A stretch of DNA of 64,000 nt, taken from Bacillus sp. ISL-7. Its GTDB lineage: Bacteria; Bacillota; Bacilli; Bacillales_B; DSM-18226. Made by a program: the position numbers and the translations under genes. The stretch spans positions 1-64,000 of the forward strand of contig NZ_JAGGQW010000017.1 in the NCBI RefSeq assembly GCF_018613065.1, given 5' to 3'. The notes beneath the pieces are model-generated. The model searched no databases and was not told the DNA's origin. It saw only the letters and a list, made by a program, of their open reading frames with translations. Shown piece by piece: positions 25,377-34,657 of this stretch (position 1 is the stretch's first letter; each line of letters begins with the position of its first letter).

Positions 25377-26366
25377 TTATTTATCCCCATAAGGGTTAAT
25401 AGTTTGAATAGTTCCATCTTCGTTAAATTTAAGTTCAGTGTATTTCACAGAGCGTTTATGATCCACGCCATCTGATAACGAGCAGTCATGATAGAACAGA
25501 TACCACTTATCCTGAAACTGGACAATCGAATGATGTGTGGTCCAGCCGATTACAGGAGTCAGAATCGTACCTTTGTACACAAATGGACCCTGTGGATTTT
25601 CACTTACAGCATAAACAATTTTATGAGTTGTACCAGTAGAATAGGATAGATAATAAAGACCATTGTATTTATGAACCCATGGGCCTTCAAAGTATCTTCG
25701 GTCTTCGTCACTTGCAAGAACCGGATTGCCATTTTCATCAACAATTGAGATTTCCTGCGGTTCGCTCTTAAAAGTCAACATATCGTCGGATAATACAGCT
25801 ACTCTTGGTCCTAACGCAGGTTCTGTAGGAGCTGGCCCTGCGGCATCTGGCTTAAATGTTCCTGTTTGCCACTTCTCCAACTGTCCTCCCCAAAGCCCGC
25901 CAAAATAAACATAGGCTTGGTCATCATCATCCACTAAAACAGCTGGATCAATGCTGAAGCTGCCTGGAATGTAATTTTCCTCTGGTGTAAAAGGTCCTGC
26001 AGGATTAGGGCTTGTCGCAACGCCAATTCTGAAAATACCATCTTTATCTCTTGCTGGGAAAAATAAATAATACGTGTTATTTTTGTAAGCTGCGTCAGGT
26101 GCCCAAAGCTGCTTACTTGCCCAAGGAATATCTTTTAAGTGAAGTGCTTCTCCGTGGTCTACACATGGTGTGTTTTCATCATCCATGGATAAAACATGGT
26201 AATCTTCCATCTTATATTGGTCTCCGTTATCATTTGAAGGTTCATCATGATCAAGGTCATGTGAAGGATAAATATAAAGCTTCCCTTCAAAGACATGTGC
26301 AGAAGGGTCTGCTGTAAAAATATGCGTAACTAAAGGTTCATTAGGTTTTGAGTTTTTCATCATCAT
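25377..26366 (-). CDS. Glycoside hydrolase family 43 (beta-xylosidase / alpha-arabinofuranosidase)
   Basis: 329-aa intracellular GH43 enzyme with the five-bladed propeller. Visible marks are the catalytic base Asp in FTADPSAHVFEGKLYIYPSHD, the middle Asp in FSIDPAVLVDDDDQAYVYFGG and the general acid Glu in RRYFEGPWVHKYNGLYYLSYS. TTHHSIVQFQDKWYLFYHD follows near the end. There is no signal peptide, so it acts on imported short xylo- or arabinoxylo-oligosaccharides. AAGGAG precedes three in-frame ATGs; the second best fits the spacing. A XylR-like operator lies just upstream. A fragment of a second copy is at 38030-38128. Confidence 0.88.
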   Translation of the reverse strand: MMMKNSKPNEPLVTHIFTADPSAHVFEGKLYIYPSHDLDHDEPSNDNGDQYKMEDYHVLSMDDENTPCVDHGEALHLKDIPWASKQLWAPDAAYKNNTYYLFFPARDKDGIFRIGVATSPNPAGPFTPEENYIPGSFSIDPAVLVDDDDQAYVYFGGLWGGQLEKWQTGTFKPDAAGPAPTEPALGPRVAVLSDDMLTFKSEPQEISIVDENGNPVLASDEDRRYFEGPWVHKYNGLYYLSYSTGTTHKIVYAVSENPQGPFVYKGTILTPVIGWTTHHSIVQFQDKWYLFYHDCSLSDGVDHKRSVKYTELKFNEDGTIQTINPYGDK

Positions 26367-26412
26367 ATCTCTCCTTGAAATAGTTTAGATACTTACAAAT
26401 ATATTATATCCG

Positions 26413-26448
26413 AAGTTAGTTAACTTTGTATATTGGAACAACTAACTT
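26413..26448. promoter_or_regulatory. XylR operator-like inverted repeat (GH43)
   Basis: AAGTTAGTT ... AACTAACTT, perfect 9-bp arms 18 nt apart, in the promoter region of the GH43 gene. Spacing differs from the other operators here (arms usually 11 nt apart). Confidence 0.55.
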
Positions 26449-26536
26449 TATTAGTATATCGTTCAGGGAATATGATTGGAATTTCCTAACAAGTCTACAT
26501 TGGACAAGGGATTACTAACAATTTTCAGCAGAACAT

Positions 26537-27697
26537 CTATGAAGTTTGTACTTCTCCATTGATAAAGTTCTCAACAACAAAAGCAGATACACCTAATGCG
26601 GTTGAGTATTTTCCTAGTTTTGAGAAATCTAAATGCATCTCTTTTTGGTGGTTCGTGAGTGTATGGTTTTTAATAGTTGTCCTGATTGGCTGTTCAATCC
26701 ATTGTTTTGCTAATGCTAGCCGATTGCCAATTATTACCTGGTCTGGGTTAAAGGTATTAATAATGTTATTAATACCGTATCCAAGGTAATTACCAATTTG
26801 ATAAAAGAGATCCTGAGCGGTTCCATCACTATTATCTGCTTGCTCTATCAATGACTCTAGTGATTCTGTGTTATTGTCTGCCAGCTCCAGCAAAGCATTT
26901 TCAGAAGCGTATGTTTCCCAGCAACCTCTGCTGCCACAGCTGCATGGCTTCCCGTTAAAATCAATAATCATATGTCCCATTTCACCAGAAAATCCATTTT
27001 TACCTTGATACAATTCTTTGTTTAGAATAATCCCTACACCGATTCCAATTCCAGCACTTATATAAATGATGTTTTGATAGTCTTGGCCAGCACCAAATTG
27101 TTGTTCACCAAAAGCTCCGGCATTTGCCTCGTTTTCAATAATGACGGGGACATTGAATAACTCCTCAAGGTCCATTTTTAAGTGAATGTTTGTCCATCCT
27201 AAGTTCGGAGCAAGAAGTACAGAACCCTCTTTGTTTACAATTCCTGGCACACCTACTCCTATACCCACAATTCCGTACCTGCTGCTAGGCATCTCATCCA
27301 TGTTCGATTGAATCATATTCTGAACGATGCTCATGATGGAAGGATAAGGTGTTCGTTTAACAAATTGATTTTTTTCAATCAGAATATTGCCTTTTAAATC
27401 CGTCAAGACACATACTACATAGTTTACCCCGATATCAATTCCAATAGCGTATCCGGCAACTTTATTGAAATGAAGGATAACGGGACGCCGACCGCCGCTT
27501 GATTCCCCTGGTCCGGATTCATAAATAAGTTCCTCTACTAATAACTCATTTACTAAAGAAGAAACAGTTGCCTTATTTAACCCTGATACTTGAGCAATGT
27601 CTGCTCTTGAAATGGGCTCTTTCTCCATAATTAATTGTAAAACCAGTGCTTTATTATTCTTTTTGACAACTTGTTGATTCCATATCATGGTTTCCAC
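26537..27697 (-). CDS. xylR: XylR, ROK-family xylose repressor (copy 1)
   Basis: 386-aa xylose-responsive repressor. The N-terminal winged helix-turn-helix is at about 15-65 (EPISRADIAQVSGLNKATVSSLVNEL). The ROK sugar-binding domain shows GIDIGVNYVVCVLTDLKG, the ENEANAGAFGEQ block and the zinc motif CSCGSRGCWE. It binds operators without xylose and releases them when xylose binds. The GTG at 27697 with AAGGAG 9 nt upstream is chosen because its product begins like copy 2 (METITWNHQ); an upstream ATG would add 23 residues not shared. Divergent from the oxidoreductase/xylA side, with an operator in its own promoter. Confidence 0.92.
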   Translation of the reverse strand: METMIWNQQVVKKNNKALVLQLIMEKEPISRADIAQVSGLNKATVSSLVNELLVEELIYESGPGESSGGRRPVILHFNKVAGYAIGIDIGVNYVVCVLTDLKGNILIEKNQFVKRTPYPSIMSIVQNMIQSNMDEMPSSRYGIVGIGVGVPGIVNKEGSVLLAPNLGWTNIHLKMDLEELFNVPVIIENEANAGAFGEQQFGAGQDYQNIIYISAGIGIGVGIILNKELYQGKNGFSGEMGHMIIDFNGKPCSCGSRGCWETYASENALLELADNNTESLESLIEQADNSDGTAQDLFYQIGNYLGYGINNIINTFNPDQVIIGNRLALAKQWIEQPIRTTIKNHTLTNHQKEMHLDFSKLGKYSTALGVSAFVVENFINGEVQTS

Positions 27698-27741
27698 AAT
27701 TAAAAACTCCTTAGTTGGTAGTAATATTATTTTAACATAAA

Positions 27742-27766
27742 CTTTGTTTGTTGGATATACAAACAT
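27742..27766. promoter_or_regulatory. XylR operator-like site (xylR1 promoter)
   Basis: CTTTGTTTGTTGGATATACAAACA, an imperfect palindrome GTTTGT...ACAAAC about 45 bp before the xylR1 start. It suggests autoregulation and control of the divergent oxidoreductase gene. Confidence 0.6.
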
Positions 27767-27865
27767 TCGAGCAGATGTTATACTGAATTTTAGTTAGCCC
27801 TTTTAAGAATTATGGACATCTAACTTGTATTAAGGTTTGAATTCATGGAGAGAGGAACAATCTTA

Positions 27866-28858
27866 ATGAGAAAAATTCGTTGGGGAGTTATTAGTACCGC
27901 AGATATAGCCAAAACACAAGTCATCCCTGCAATTTTACGATCAGACAATGCTGAAATAGTTGGAATTGCCAGTCGGGGTGATAAAGCAAAGGATGTTGCT
28001 GAAGTATTTTCCATCCCAAATTATTATGATTCCTATGAGAACCTGCTTATGAACCCAGAAATTGAAGCCGTTTACATGCCGCTTCCGAATCATTTACATA
28101 AGAAATGGGTGATGGAAGCAGCCAAGTATGGGAAACATGTCCTTGTTGAGAAACCTGCAGCCTTAACAGCTGAAGAAACGCAGGCAATGGTTGAATTTTG
28201 CCATGAGAACAACGTGAAATTTATGGAAGCATTTATGTATCAATTTCATCCGCAGCATGAGCGAGTTCAAGAGATTATGAATTCGGGTGAGATTGGTGAA
28301 ATAAAATTTATGCGAGCAAGTTTTTCTTTCTTGTTAGAAGATAGAGAAGCAAATATCAGGATGAACAAGGAAATGGGCGGCGGCAGTATTTACGATGTCG
28401 GCTGCTACTGCATCCACGCTATTCGAAACATCTTAGGGTCTGAACCGGTCATGGTGGAGGCATTTGCGGAACTTGACCCGCAATCTGGAATAGATTTATC
28501 ATCGATTGTTTATATGAAACTGGAAAATGGAATGAGCTGTGTTTTTGATTGCAGTTTCGATATGTATTTTAGACAAGAATACGAAATTATTGGCACAAAA
28601 GGCAAGATTACAGTCCCAGCTGCCTATCGGCCTGATGTGATCGATAATGATGGCCCTATTATCATTCATTCTGAGCAGGGGAATCGAACCGAAAGTGTTG
28701 GCGGCGACCAGTATAAAAATCAAATTGACCATTTTTCAAAAGCTATTATAGAAGACTTTCAACCTTCTTATTCAGGTGAAAATACAATTCAGAATATGCG
28801 TGTGATTGATGCCTGTTACAAATCCATTGCAAGCAAGCAGGCAGTAACTTTAGTTTAA
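27866..28858 (+). CDS. Gfo/Idh/MocA-family oxidoreductase (copy 1)
   Basis: 330-aa NAD(P)-dependent sugar dehydrogenase-type protein. The N-terminal Rossmann fold begins RWGVISTADIAKTQVIPAI, followed by YMPLPNHLHKKWVMEAAKYGKHVLVEKPAALT with the family EKP lysine. The C-terminal domain has GGGSIYDVGCYCIHAIR, where Asp and His are the usual catalytic or substrate-contacting residues. ATG 27866 has GAGAGG upstream. Its place between xylR and xylA suggests oxidation of xylose or a related pentose, but the substrate is unproven. A close paralogue lies after xylH (53743-54714). Confidence 0.85.
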   Translation: MRKIRWGVISTADIAKTQVIPAILRSDNAEIVGIASRGDKAKDVAEVFSIPNYYDSYENLLMNPEIEAVYMPLPNHLHKKWVMEAAKYGKHVLVEKPAALTAEETQAMVEFCHENNVKFMEAFMYQFHPQHERVQEIMNSGEIGEIKFMRASFSFLLEDREANIRMNKEMGGGSIYDVGCYCIHAIRNILGSEPVMVEAFAELDPQSGIDLSSIVYMKLENGMSCVFDCSFDMYFRQEYEIIGTKGKITVPAAYRPDVIDNDGPIIIHSEQGNRTESVGGDQYKNQIDHFSKAIIEDFQPSYSGENTIQNMRVIDACYKSIASKQAVTLV

Positions 28859-28958
28859 TAATTAATATATTAGGAGAGTAGGGGAAGAAGTTGCCAACTC
28901 CTGGAGTAAAAAATTGGCGCCGGTAGGTACTTCTGTACAACAGGTTTAATGAAGGATC

Positions 28959-28990
28959 AAAGGCTGTTTTTGTCAAATCGGACAGTCTTT
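28959..28990. repeat. Hairpin shared upstream of both xylA copies
   Basis: AAAGGCTGT / ACAGTCTTT. The equivalent place before xylA2 (about 39552-39583) keeps AAAGGTTG...CAGCCTTT and the preceding CTGTACA-CAGG block. This supports loss of the oxidoreductase gene from the second unit. Confidence 0.5.
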
Positions 28991-29017
28991 GGTAATTCAA
29001 AAATTTTTTATATTATC

Positions 29018-29042
29018 TTAGTTTATCGAATAGACAAACAAT
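29018..29042 (+). promoter_or_regulatory. XylR operator-like site (xylA1)
   Basis: TTAGTTTAT...GACAAACAAT, 25-bp imperfect palindrome about 120 bp before xylA1, with a GCTATAATTTG -10-like box just downstream. Confidence 0.8.
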
Positions 29043-29105
29043 GTTTACGATGCTATAATTTGATTAAATAAATGTTACAGATTAAGAGATTAAAACAAAA
29101 CTTTT

Positions 29106-29119
29106 TGTAAGCATTTGCA
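29106..29119 (+). promoter_or_regulatory. cre-like site (xylA1)
   Basis: TGTAAGCATTTGCA is close to the CcpA consensus TGWAANCGNTNWCA (two mismatches), between the operator and xylA1. Glucose repression is likely. Confidence 0.55.
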
Positions 29120-29162
29120 ATGTTGATTTGAAACCATAAAACCAATTAGGAGGAATAACCAC

Positions 29163-30494
29163 ATGGCTTATTTCGAAACAGTTAACAAAATCCAATTTGA
29201 AGGTGCTTCATCTAAAAATCCTTTAGCATTTAAGTATTATAATTCAGAAGAAAGAATAAATGGAAAAACAATGGAAGAAATTCTTCGTTTCTCAGTTGCT
29301 TACTGGCATACATTTACGGCTGATGGAACGGATCCATTTGGTGTAGGTACAGCTATCCGTCCTTGGAATCATCTGAAAGGATTAGATTTAGCAAAAGCAC
29401 GTGTTGAAGCGGCATTTGAACTTTTTGAAAAATTAAATGTTCCTTTCTTCGCTTTCCACGATGTTGACATTGCACCAGAAGGAAGCACATTAAAGGAAAC
29501 CAACGAGAATCAAGACTTAATTGTTGCGATGATCAAAGAATACATGAAAACAAGTAAGACAAAATTACTTTGGAATACTGCTAATATGTTTACTAACCCA
29601 AGATATGTTCATGGTGCAGCAACTTCTCCTAATGCAGATGTATTTGCTTACTCTGCTGCGAAAGTTAAAAAGGGATTAGAAGTGGCGAAAGAACTTAGTG
29701 CAGAAAACTATGTATTCTGGGGCGGTCGTGAAGGCTATGAAACGCTTCTTAACACTGACATGAAATTAGAACAGGACAACTTAGCACGCTTCTTCCATAT
29801 GGCAGTAGACTATGCAAAAGAAATTGGTTTGAATGTTCCATTCTTAATTGAGCCAAAACCAAAGGAGCCTACTAAACACCAATATGACTTTGATGTGGCT
29901 ACTGGTCTTGCATTCTTACAAAAATATGATTTAACAGATTACTTCAAGTTTAATATCGAAGCAAACCACGCTACTCTTGCTGGTCATACATTTGAGCATG
30001 AGTTAAGAACGGCACGTATTAACGGAATGCTTGGTTCTGTTGATGCTAACCAAGGTGATACGCTTCTTGGATGGGATACAGATGAATTCCCAACTGACTT
30101 GTATACTAACACGTTAGCTATGTATGAAGTTCTCAAAAATGGCGGCTTAGGTAAAGGCGGCTTGAACTTTGATGCTAAAGTTCGAAGAGGATCTTTCGAA
30201 CCAGAAGATCTTTTCCATGCACATATCGCTGGTATGGATGCATATGCTATCGGCCTAAAAGTTGCCAATAAGCTGATTGAAGATAAAGTTCTTGATAGCT
30301 TTATCGAAGAGCGCTATAGCAGCTTTACAAAAGGTATTGGCTTAGAAATCGTCGGAGGAAGAACAAACTTCCGTGAGCTTGAAGCTTATGCCCTTCAATT
30401 AACAGAAATTAAAAATACATCAGGCAGAACAGAACGCCTTAAAGCTATAGTTAATCAATATTTACTAGAAACACTTTCAAGTGTAACTGTTTAA
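29163..30494 (+). CDS. xylA: Xylose isomerase (copy 1)
   Basis: 443-aa class II xylose isomerase that converts D-xylose to D-xylulose in a TIM barrel with two divalent metals. Marks include [23 protein letters not shown] (catalytic His and Asp), [52 protein letters not shown] (metal-binding Glu) and [21 protein letters not shown]. Length is normal. AGGAGG lies 9 nt before the ATG. First gene of the xylA-xylB transcript, behind a XylR operator and a cre-like site. Protein nearly identical to copy 2, with many silent differences. Confidence 0.97.
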   Translation: MAYFETVNKIQFEGASSKNPLAFKYYNSEERINGKTMEEILRFSVAYWHTFTADGTDPFGVGTAIRPWNHLKGLDLAKARVEAAFELFEKLNVPFFAFHDVDIAPEGSTLKETNENQDLIVAMIKEYMKTSKTKLLWNTANMFTNPRYVHGAATSPNADVFAYSAAKVKKGLEVAKELSAENYVFWGGREGYETLLNTDMKLEQDNLARFFHMAVDYAKEIGLNVPFLIEPKPKEPTKHQYDFDVATGLAFLQKYDLTDYFKFNIEANHATLAGHTFEHELRTARINGMLGSVDANQGDTLLGWDTDEFPTDLYTNTLAMYEVLKNGGLGKGGLNFDAKVRRGSFEPEDLFHAHIAGMDAYAIGLKVANKLIEDKVLDSFIEERYSSFTKGIGLEIVGGRTNFRELEAYALQLTEIKNTSGRTERLKAIVNQYLLETLSSVTV

Positions 30495-30518
30495 TTACTA
30501 CTTAATATAATCATGAAA

Positions 30519-30556
30519 AATGTGCTGGCAGTATATTACTCCAGCACATTTTTTAG
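30519..30556 (+). terminator. Terminator-type hairpin between xylA1 and xylB1
   Basis: AATGTGCTGG-12 nt-CCAGCACATT followed by T6, only 16 bp before the xylB1 start. The equivalent hairpin is kept between xylA2 and xylB2. It probably lets part of the transcripts stop after xylA. Confidence 0.8.
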
Positions 30557-30571
30557 AAAAGGATGATTCAT

Positions 30572-32071
30572 ATGAAATACGTAATTGGTGTTGACCTCGG
30601 AACGAGTGCAGTAAAAATTTTGCTTGTTAATCAAAATGGTGAAGTTTGTAAAGAAGTGTCTAAATCATATCCCCTCATTATCGAAAAATCAGGTTACAGT
30701 GAACAAAACCCGGAAGAATGGGTAGAAAAAACCACAGCTGGATTAGCTGAACTAATCGAGCAATTCGATGGGGACATAAACGATATCGAGGGCATCAGTT
30801 TCTCCGGGCAGATGCATGGCCTTGTATTGTTAGATGAAGACAATCAAGTATTGAGAAATGCTATTTTGTGGAATGACACGAGAACAACGAAACAATGTCA
30901 GGAAATATATAACGTTGTTGGCAAACAGCGTTTATTAGAGGTAACAAAAAACCCTGCGTTAGAGGGCTTTACCTTGCCAAAAATTCTTTGGGTAAAGGAA
31001 GATGAGCCGCAAATTTTTGAACAGGCCAGCGTTTTTATGCTTCCAAAGGATTATCTGCGTTACCGTATTACCGGAAATTTGCATATGGAGTACTCTGACG
31101 CAGCAGGAACATTATTGTTAAACGTGGCTAAGCGTGAATGGAGCAGTAAAATATTAGAACTTTTTGGTCTTACTCCAGAATTCTGTCCGCCATTAGTGGA
31201 ATCTCATGCATTTGTCGGATCGGTTACCGCTGAATTTGCCCAAGCAACTGGATTATCGGAAGCAACAAAAGTGTTCGCGGGCGGTGCGGATAATGCATGC
31301 GGCGCGATCGGTTCAGGAATTTTATCTGAAGGCAAAACCTTATGCAGTATCGGCACATCCGGTGTTGTTCTTTCTTATGAAGAGAGAAATGATCTCGATT
31401 TTGAAGGAAAGGTTCACTATTTTAATCACAGTGAAGAAAATGCTTACTATACAATGGGTGTAACCCTCGCTGCTGGCTATAGTTTAAGTTGGTTTAAAGA
31501 TACATTTGCTAGGGAAGAAGCCTTTGACCAGTTTCTAGCAGGTGTTGATGAAGTACCTGCAGGCAGTAACGGTTTATTATTCACGCCATACATAGTGGGA
31601 GAAAGAACACCGTATGCAGATTCGAATATTCGCGGCAGCTTTGTTGGCGTGGATGCGGCCCATGAGCGGAAGCACTTTGCCCGTGCAGTTCTTGAAGGAA
31701 TTACTTTTTCCTTAAACGAATCCATTGAGATTTTTAGAAACAGTGGTAAAACCATTGATACGATTATCTCCATCGGCGGCGGAGCCAAAAATGAAACATG
31801 GCTGCAAATGCAGGCCGATATTTTCAACGCAAAAATTGAAAAGCTTACAAGTGAACAAGGCCCTGGAATGGGTGCAGCTATGTTAGCAGCATACGGCTGC
31901 GACTGGTATCCAACGCTTAAAGAATGTGCACAAGTATTTATTCAAACTTCAAAAACTTATTATCCTATTCAGGAAAATGTTGAAGCATACAAGAAGCTAT
32001 TTACAATCTATAAACAAGTTTACAAACAAACAAAGGAATTGAATGAGCAATTAAGAGAATTTAGAAAGTAA
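30572..32071 (+). CDS. xylB: Xylulokinase (copy 1)
   Basis: 499-aa FGGY-family kinase that phosphorylates D-xylulose to D-xylulose 5-phosphate with ATP. Marks are GVDLGTSAVKILLVN, the substrate loop SGQMHGLVLLD, WNDTRTTKQC, KDYLRYRITG, the GGADNACGAIGSG block and GGGAKNETWLQMQADIF. ATG 30572 has AAAAGGA 9 nt upstream; the earlier in-frame ATG at 30563 is too near it. Same operon as xylA1, separated by a hairpin. Confidence 0.96.
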   Translation: MKYVIGVDLGTSAVKILLVNQNGEVCKEVSKSYPLIIEKSGYSEQNPEEWVEKTTAGLAELIEQFDGDINDIEGISFSGQMHGLVLLDEDNQVLRNAILWNDTRTTKQCQEIYNVVGKQRLLEVTKNPALEGFTLPKILWVKEDEPQIFEQASVFMLPKDYLRYRITGNLHMEYSDAAGTLLLNVAKREWSSKILELFGLTPEFCPPLVESHAFVGSVTAEFAQATGLSEATKVFAGGADNACGAIGSGILSEGKTLCSIGTSGVVLSYEERNDLDFEGKVHYFNHSEENAYYTMGVTLAAGYSLSWFKDTFAREEAFDQFLAGVDEVPAGSNGLLFTPYIVGERTPYADSNIRGSFVGVDAAHERKHFARAVLEGITFSLNESIEIFRNSGKTIDTIISIGGGAKNETWLQMQADIFNAKIEKLTSEQGPGMGAAMLAAYGCDWYPTLKECAQVFIQTSKTYYPIQENVEAYKKLFTIYKQVYKQTKELNEQLREFRK

Positions 32072-32205
32072 GCCTTAAGCGGTCTTTATAAAGTAAAAAA
32101 AGGCTAATAAACAATATGGAGCCACCCGAGTTTTTCCAAATTGAGGGCTTCAATTTATTTAGATTTACCAACCAAACTATGATATGGGTAAGAAGAGGAT
32201 TACAG

Positions 32206-33576
32206 ATGAGCCTATCCAAAAATTATGTCTCCCCACAGTTAAATTTACTTACGATTACTTGGCCGATTTTCGTAGAATTATTTCTCCAAGTGATAATGGG
32301 CAGTACTGATACCATAATGCTGTCGTATATTTCTGATGATGCTGTCGCAGCAGTGGGTGTGGCAAATCAGCAAATATTTTTATGTATTTTAATCTTTAAT
32401 TTTGTCTCGAGTGGTACCGCTGTTGTTCTCTCACAGTACTTAGGTGCAGGTTTAAAAAAGGATGCCAGAACCGTTACCGCTATCTCCATTACCCTAAACC
32501 TTGTTCTTGGCCTAGTGATTAGCTTACTAATGGTTATTTTTAAAACAGAATTATTAATGTTATTTCACCTGCCTGAACATATAGCTGAACTAGGAGAACA
32601 GTATCTTACGATTGTAGGAGGTACTGTATTTATCCAAGCGGTATTGATTACCGTTTCTACGACCTTAAGAGCGAATGGCTACACTAGGGATGCGATGATG
32701 GTTTCTATCTTAATGAATGTTATTCATTTAGTTGGAAATGCGATCTTCATTTATGGATTGCTGGGATTCCCGGAAATGGGCGTGATTGGAGTTTCCATTT
32801 CAACGGCGATCAGCAGGGCGATTGCCTTAGTCATTATCACGAAGTTAATGTATGATCGAATCCCGATTAAACTTAAATTAAAAGATTATCTAATGATTGA
32901 TTCTATTCAAATAAGAAAGATAATGAAAATTGGTATTCCGGCAGCAGGGGAACAAGTTTGCTACAATCTCAGCCAGTTGGCAATTACGGCAATCATTGCG
33001 ATTTTGGGGGCTGTTGCATTAACGACCCGCGTTTATACGCAAAATATAATGTCCTTTATTCTTGTGTTTGGTCTGGCAATGGGACAGGGGACGCAAATTC
33101 TCATTGGCTACAAAGCAGGGGCAAGGGATTTTGATGGGGCCTATCGTCAATTAATGAAGAGCTTAAGGTACAGTCTTATTATGACCGTGGCAATCGCTAT
33201 ACTAATAGCCTTCTTCAGAGAACCACTGATAGGTTTTTTCACAAAAGATCAAGACATTGTGGTGTTGGGAAGTAAATTGTTATTGCTTTGTCTTGTCCTT
33301 GAGCCGGGAAGAACCTTTAATTTAGTTGTCATCAATGCCTTGCGAGCTACTGGGGATGCTAGCATTTCACTCGTCATGGCGTTTATCTCAATGTGGGGAA
33401 TAAGTGTGCCATTAGCCTATTTTTTGGGAATACACCTTGGGTTGGGATTACCGGGGATTTGGTTTGCGTTTATCGTTGATGAATGGTTTAGAGGAATTAC
33501 CATGTACTTTAGATGGAAAAGCAGGGCCTGGGAGAAGAAAGTATTGGTTCAAAACCAGGTTACAACTTCTGCCTAA
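32206..33576 (+). CDS. MATE-family transporter (copy 1)
   Basis: 456-aa membrane protein with 12 predicted helices in two related halves, as in MATE Na+/H+-coupled exporters. It starts NLLTITWPIFVELFLQVIMGSTDTIMLS and repeats the pattern in the second half (IGIPAAGEQVCYNLSQL). ATG 32206 has AGAAGAGGA upstream; an earlier start at 32116 would add residues unlike the family. It lies downstream of xylB within the xylose gene group, an unusual place for a MATE exporter. The substrate is unknown; efflux of a pentose derivative or a plant phenolic would fit. Confidence 0.88.
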   Translation: MSLSKNYVSPQLNLLTITWPIFVELFLQVIMGSTDTIMLSYISDDAVAAVGVANQQIFLCILIFNFVSSGTAVVLSQYLGAGLKKDARTVTAISITLNLVLGLVISLLMVIFKTELLMLFHLPEHIAELGEQYLTIVGGTVFIQAVLITVSTTLRANGYTRDAMMVSILMNVIHLVGNAIFIYGLLGFPEMGVIGVSISTAISRAIALVIITKLMYDRIPIKLKLKDYLMIDSIQIRKIMKIGIPAAGEQVCYNLSQLAITAIIAILGAVALTTRVYTQNIMSFILVFGLAMGQGTQILIGYKAGARDFDGAYRQLMKSLRYSLIMTVAIAILIAFFREPLIGFFTKDQDIVVLGSKLLLLCLVLEPGRTFNLVVINALRATGDASISLVMAFISMWGISVPLAYFLGIHLGLGLPGIWFAFIVDEWFRGITMYFRWKSRAWEKKVLVQNQVTTSA

Positions 33577-33625
33577 TATAAAGAAATATATATCTGGAAT
33601 GTAATAAATACTGGAGGTTATACCA

Positions 33626-33894
33626 ATGAATCCAACAATTGATAAAGTAGCAGTTGAACAGAAAGCAGTTAACCATCAAGAGATTATCAGAATACGATTC
33701 TTCATGGGGACATTAAGCTAAATGTAGCGATTGAATTAGGGTCGCCACAGGGATGGGCTCAATTTACAGGAAGAGATGGCCTTATTGTAGGGATTTCTAC
33801 ATTCGGTGCTTCCGCTCCTGGAGATCTAATTGCCAAGGAATATGGGTTTACAGTAGAAGGAGTTGTGAATCAAATCAAGGAAAGATTAAATTAA
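33626..33894 (+). pseudogene. tkt: Transketolase remnant with internal deletion
   Basis: An RBS (CTGGAGG) and start (MNPTIDKVAVEQKAVN) are followed after about 20 codons by a jump to the transketolase C-terminus, IELGSPQGWAQFTGRDGLI and FGASAPGDLIAKEYGFTVEGVVNQIKERLN. About 600 codons are missing and the frame changes at the join. A xylose-operon transketolase would handle xylulose 5-phosphate, so its loss leaves that step to other genome copies. Confidence 0.8.
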
Positions 33895-33971
33895 TTTATC
33901 CCTTTGAGGAAGTCTGAGAGCTGACCAAGATCAGCTCTCTTAATAAACAAAAAAAGGGTGTGTAGAAGGAA

Positions 33972-34628
33972 ATGATACTAGAACAAGGTCAAAAACTATT
34001 GTTTATTGGTGATTCCATAACAGATTGTGAAAGAACCAAACCAGAAGGAGAAGGATTGTTTGCCGCCCTTGGTAAAGGATATGTTTCCTATGTTGATGGG
34101 CTTTTGCAAGCCGTATATCCTGAGTTGGGAATCCGAGTGGTGAATAAGGGCATCAATGGGCACACCGTTCGTGATTTGAAAAATAGGTGGCAGGAGGATG
34201 TTATTGGTCAAAAGCCTGACTGGTTATCCATTATGATTGGGATCAACGATGTATGGCGTCAATATGATACTCCGTTCATTAAAGATTGGCATGTATACCT
34301 TGATGAATATGAGGATACGCTTAGGAAGCTCGTTACGGAAACAAAGCCATTTGTGAAGGAGATTGTCCTGATGACTCCCTTTTATTTGGAGAGCAATGAG
34401 CAGGATCCAATGCGCCAGTCAATGGATCAGTACGGTCAGGTGGTTAAGAAAATCGCTGAAGAAATAAATTGTTTATTTATTGATACCCAAGCAGCCTTTA
34501 ATGTTGTCTTAAAAGACCTTTATTCTGCAACATTAGCTTGGGATCGTGTTCACCCTTCAACTGCGGGACACATGGTACTTGCTCGAGCCTTCCTAAAGGA
34601 AATAGGCTTTACTTGGAACCATTGTTAA
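33972..34628 (+). CDS. axe2: SGNH/GDSL acetylxylan esterase (Axe2-like)
   Basis: 218-aa intracellular serine esterase removing acetyl groups from xylo-oligosaccharides. Very similar, as recalled, to Geobacillus Axe2: FIGDSITDCERTKPEGEG with nucleophile Ser15, VVNKGINGHTVRDLKNRW, IMIGINDVWRQYD and the WDRVHPS block with catalytic Asp and His near residues 190-194. No signal peptide. AAAGGG lies upstream of the ATG. It is followed by galM in the same direction. Confidence 0.92.
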   Translation: MILEQGQKLLFIGDSITDCERTKPEGEGLFAALGKGYVSYVDGLLQAVYPELGIRVVNKGINGHTVRDLKNRWQEDVIGQKPDWLSIMIGINDVWRQYDTPFIKDWHVYLDEYEDTLRKLVTETKPFVKEIVLMTPFYLESNEQDPMRQSMDQYGQVVKKIAEEINCLFIDTQAAFNVVLKDLYSATLAWDRVHPSTAGHMVLARAFLKEIGFTWNHC

Positions 34629-34657
34629 CTTAATTCGAAACGGAAGGAAGGATCAAA

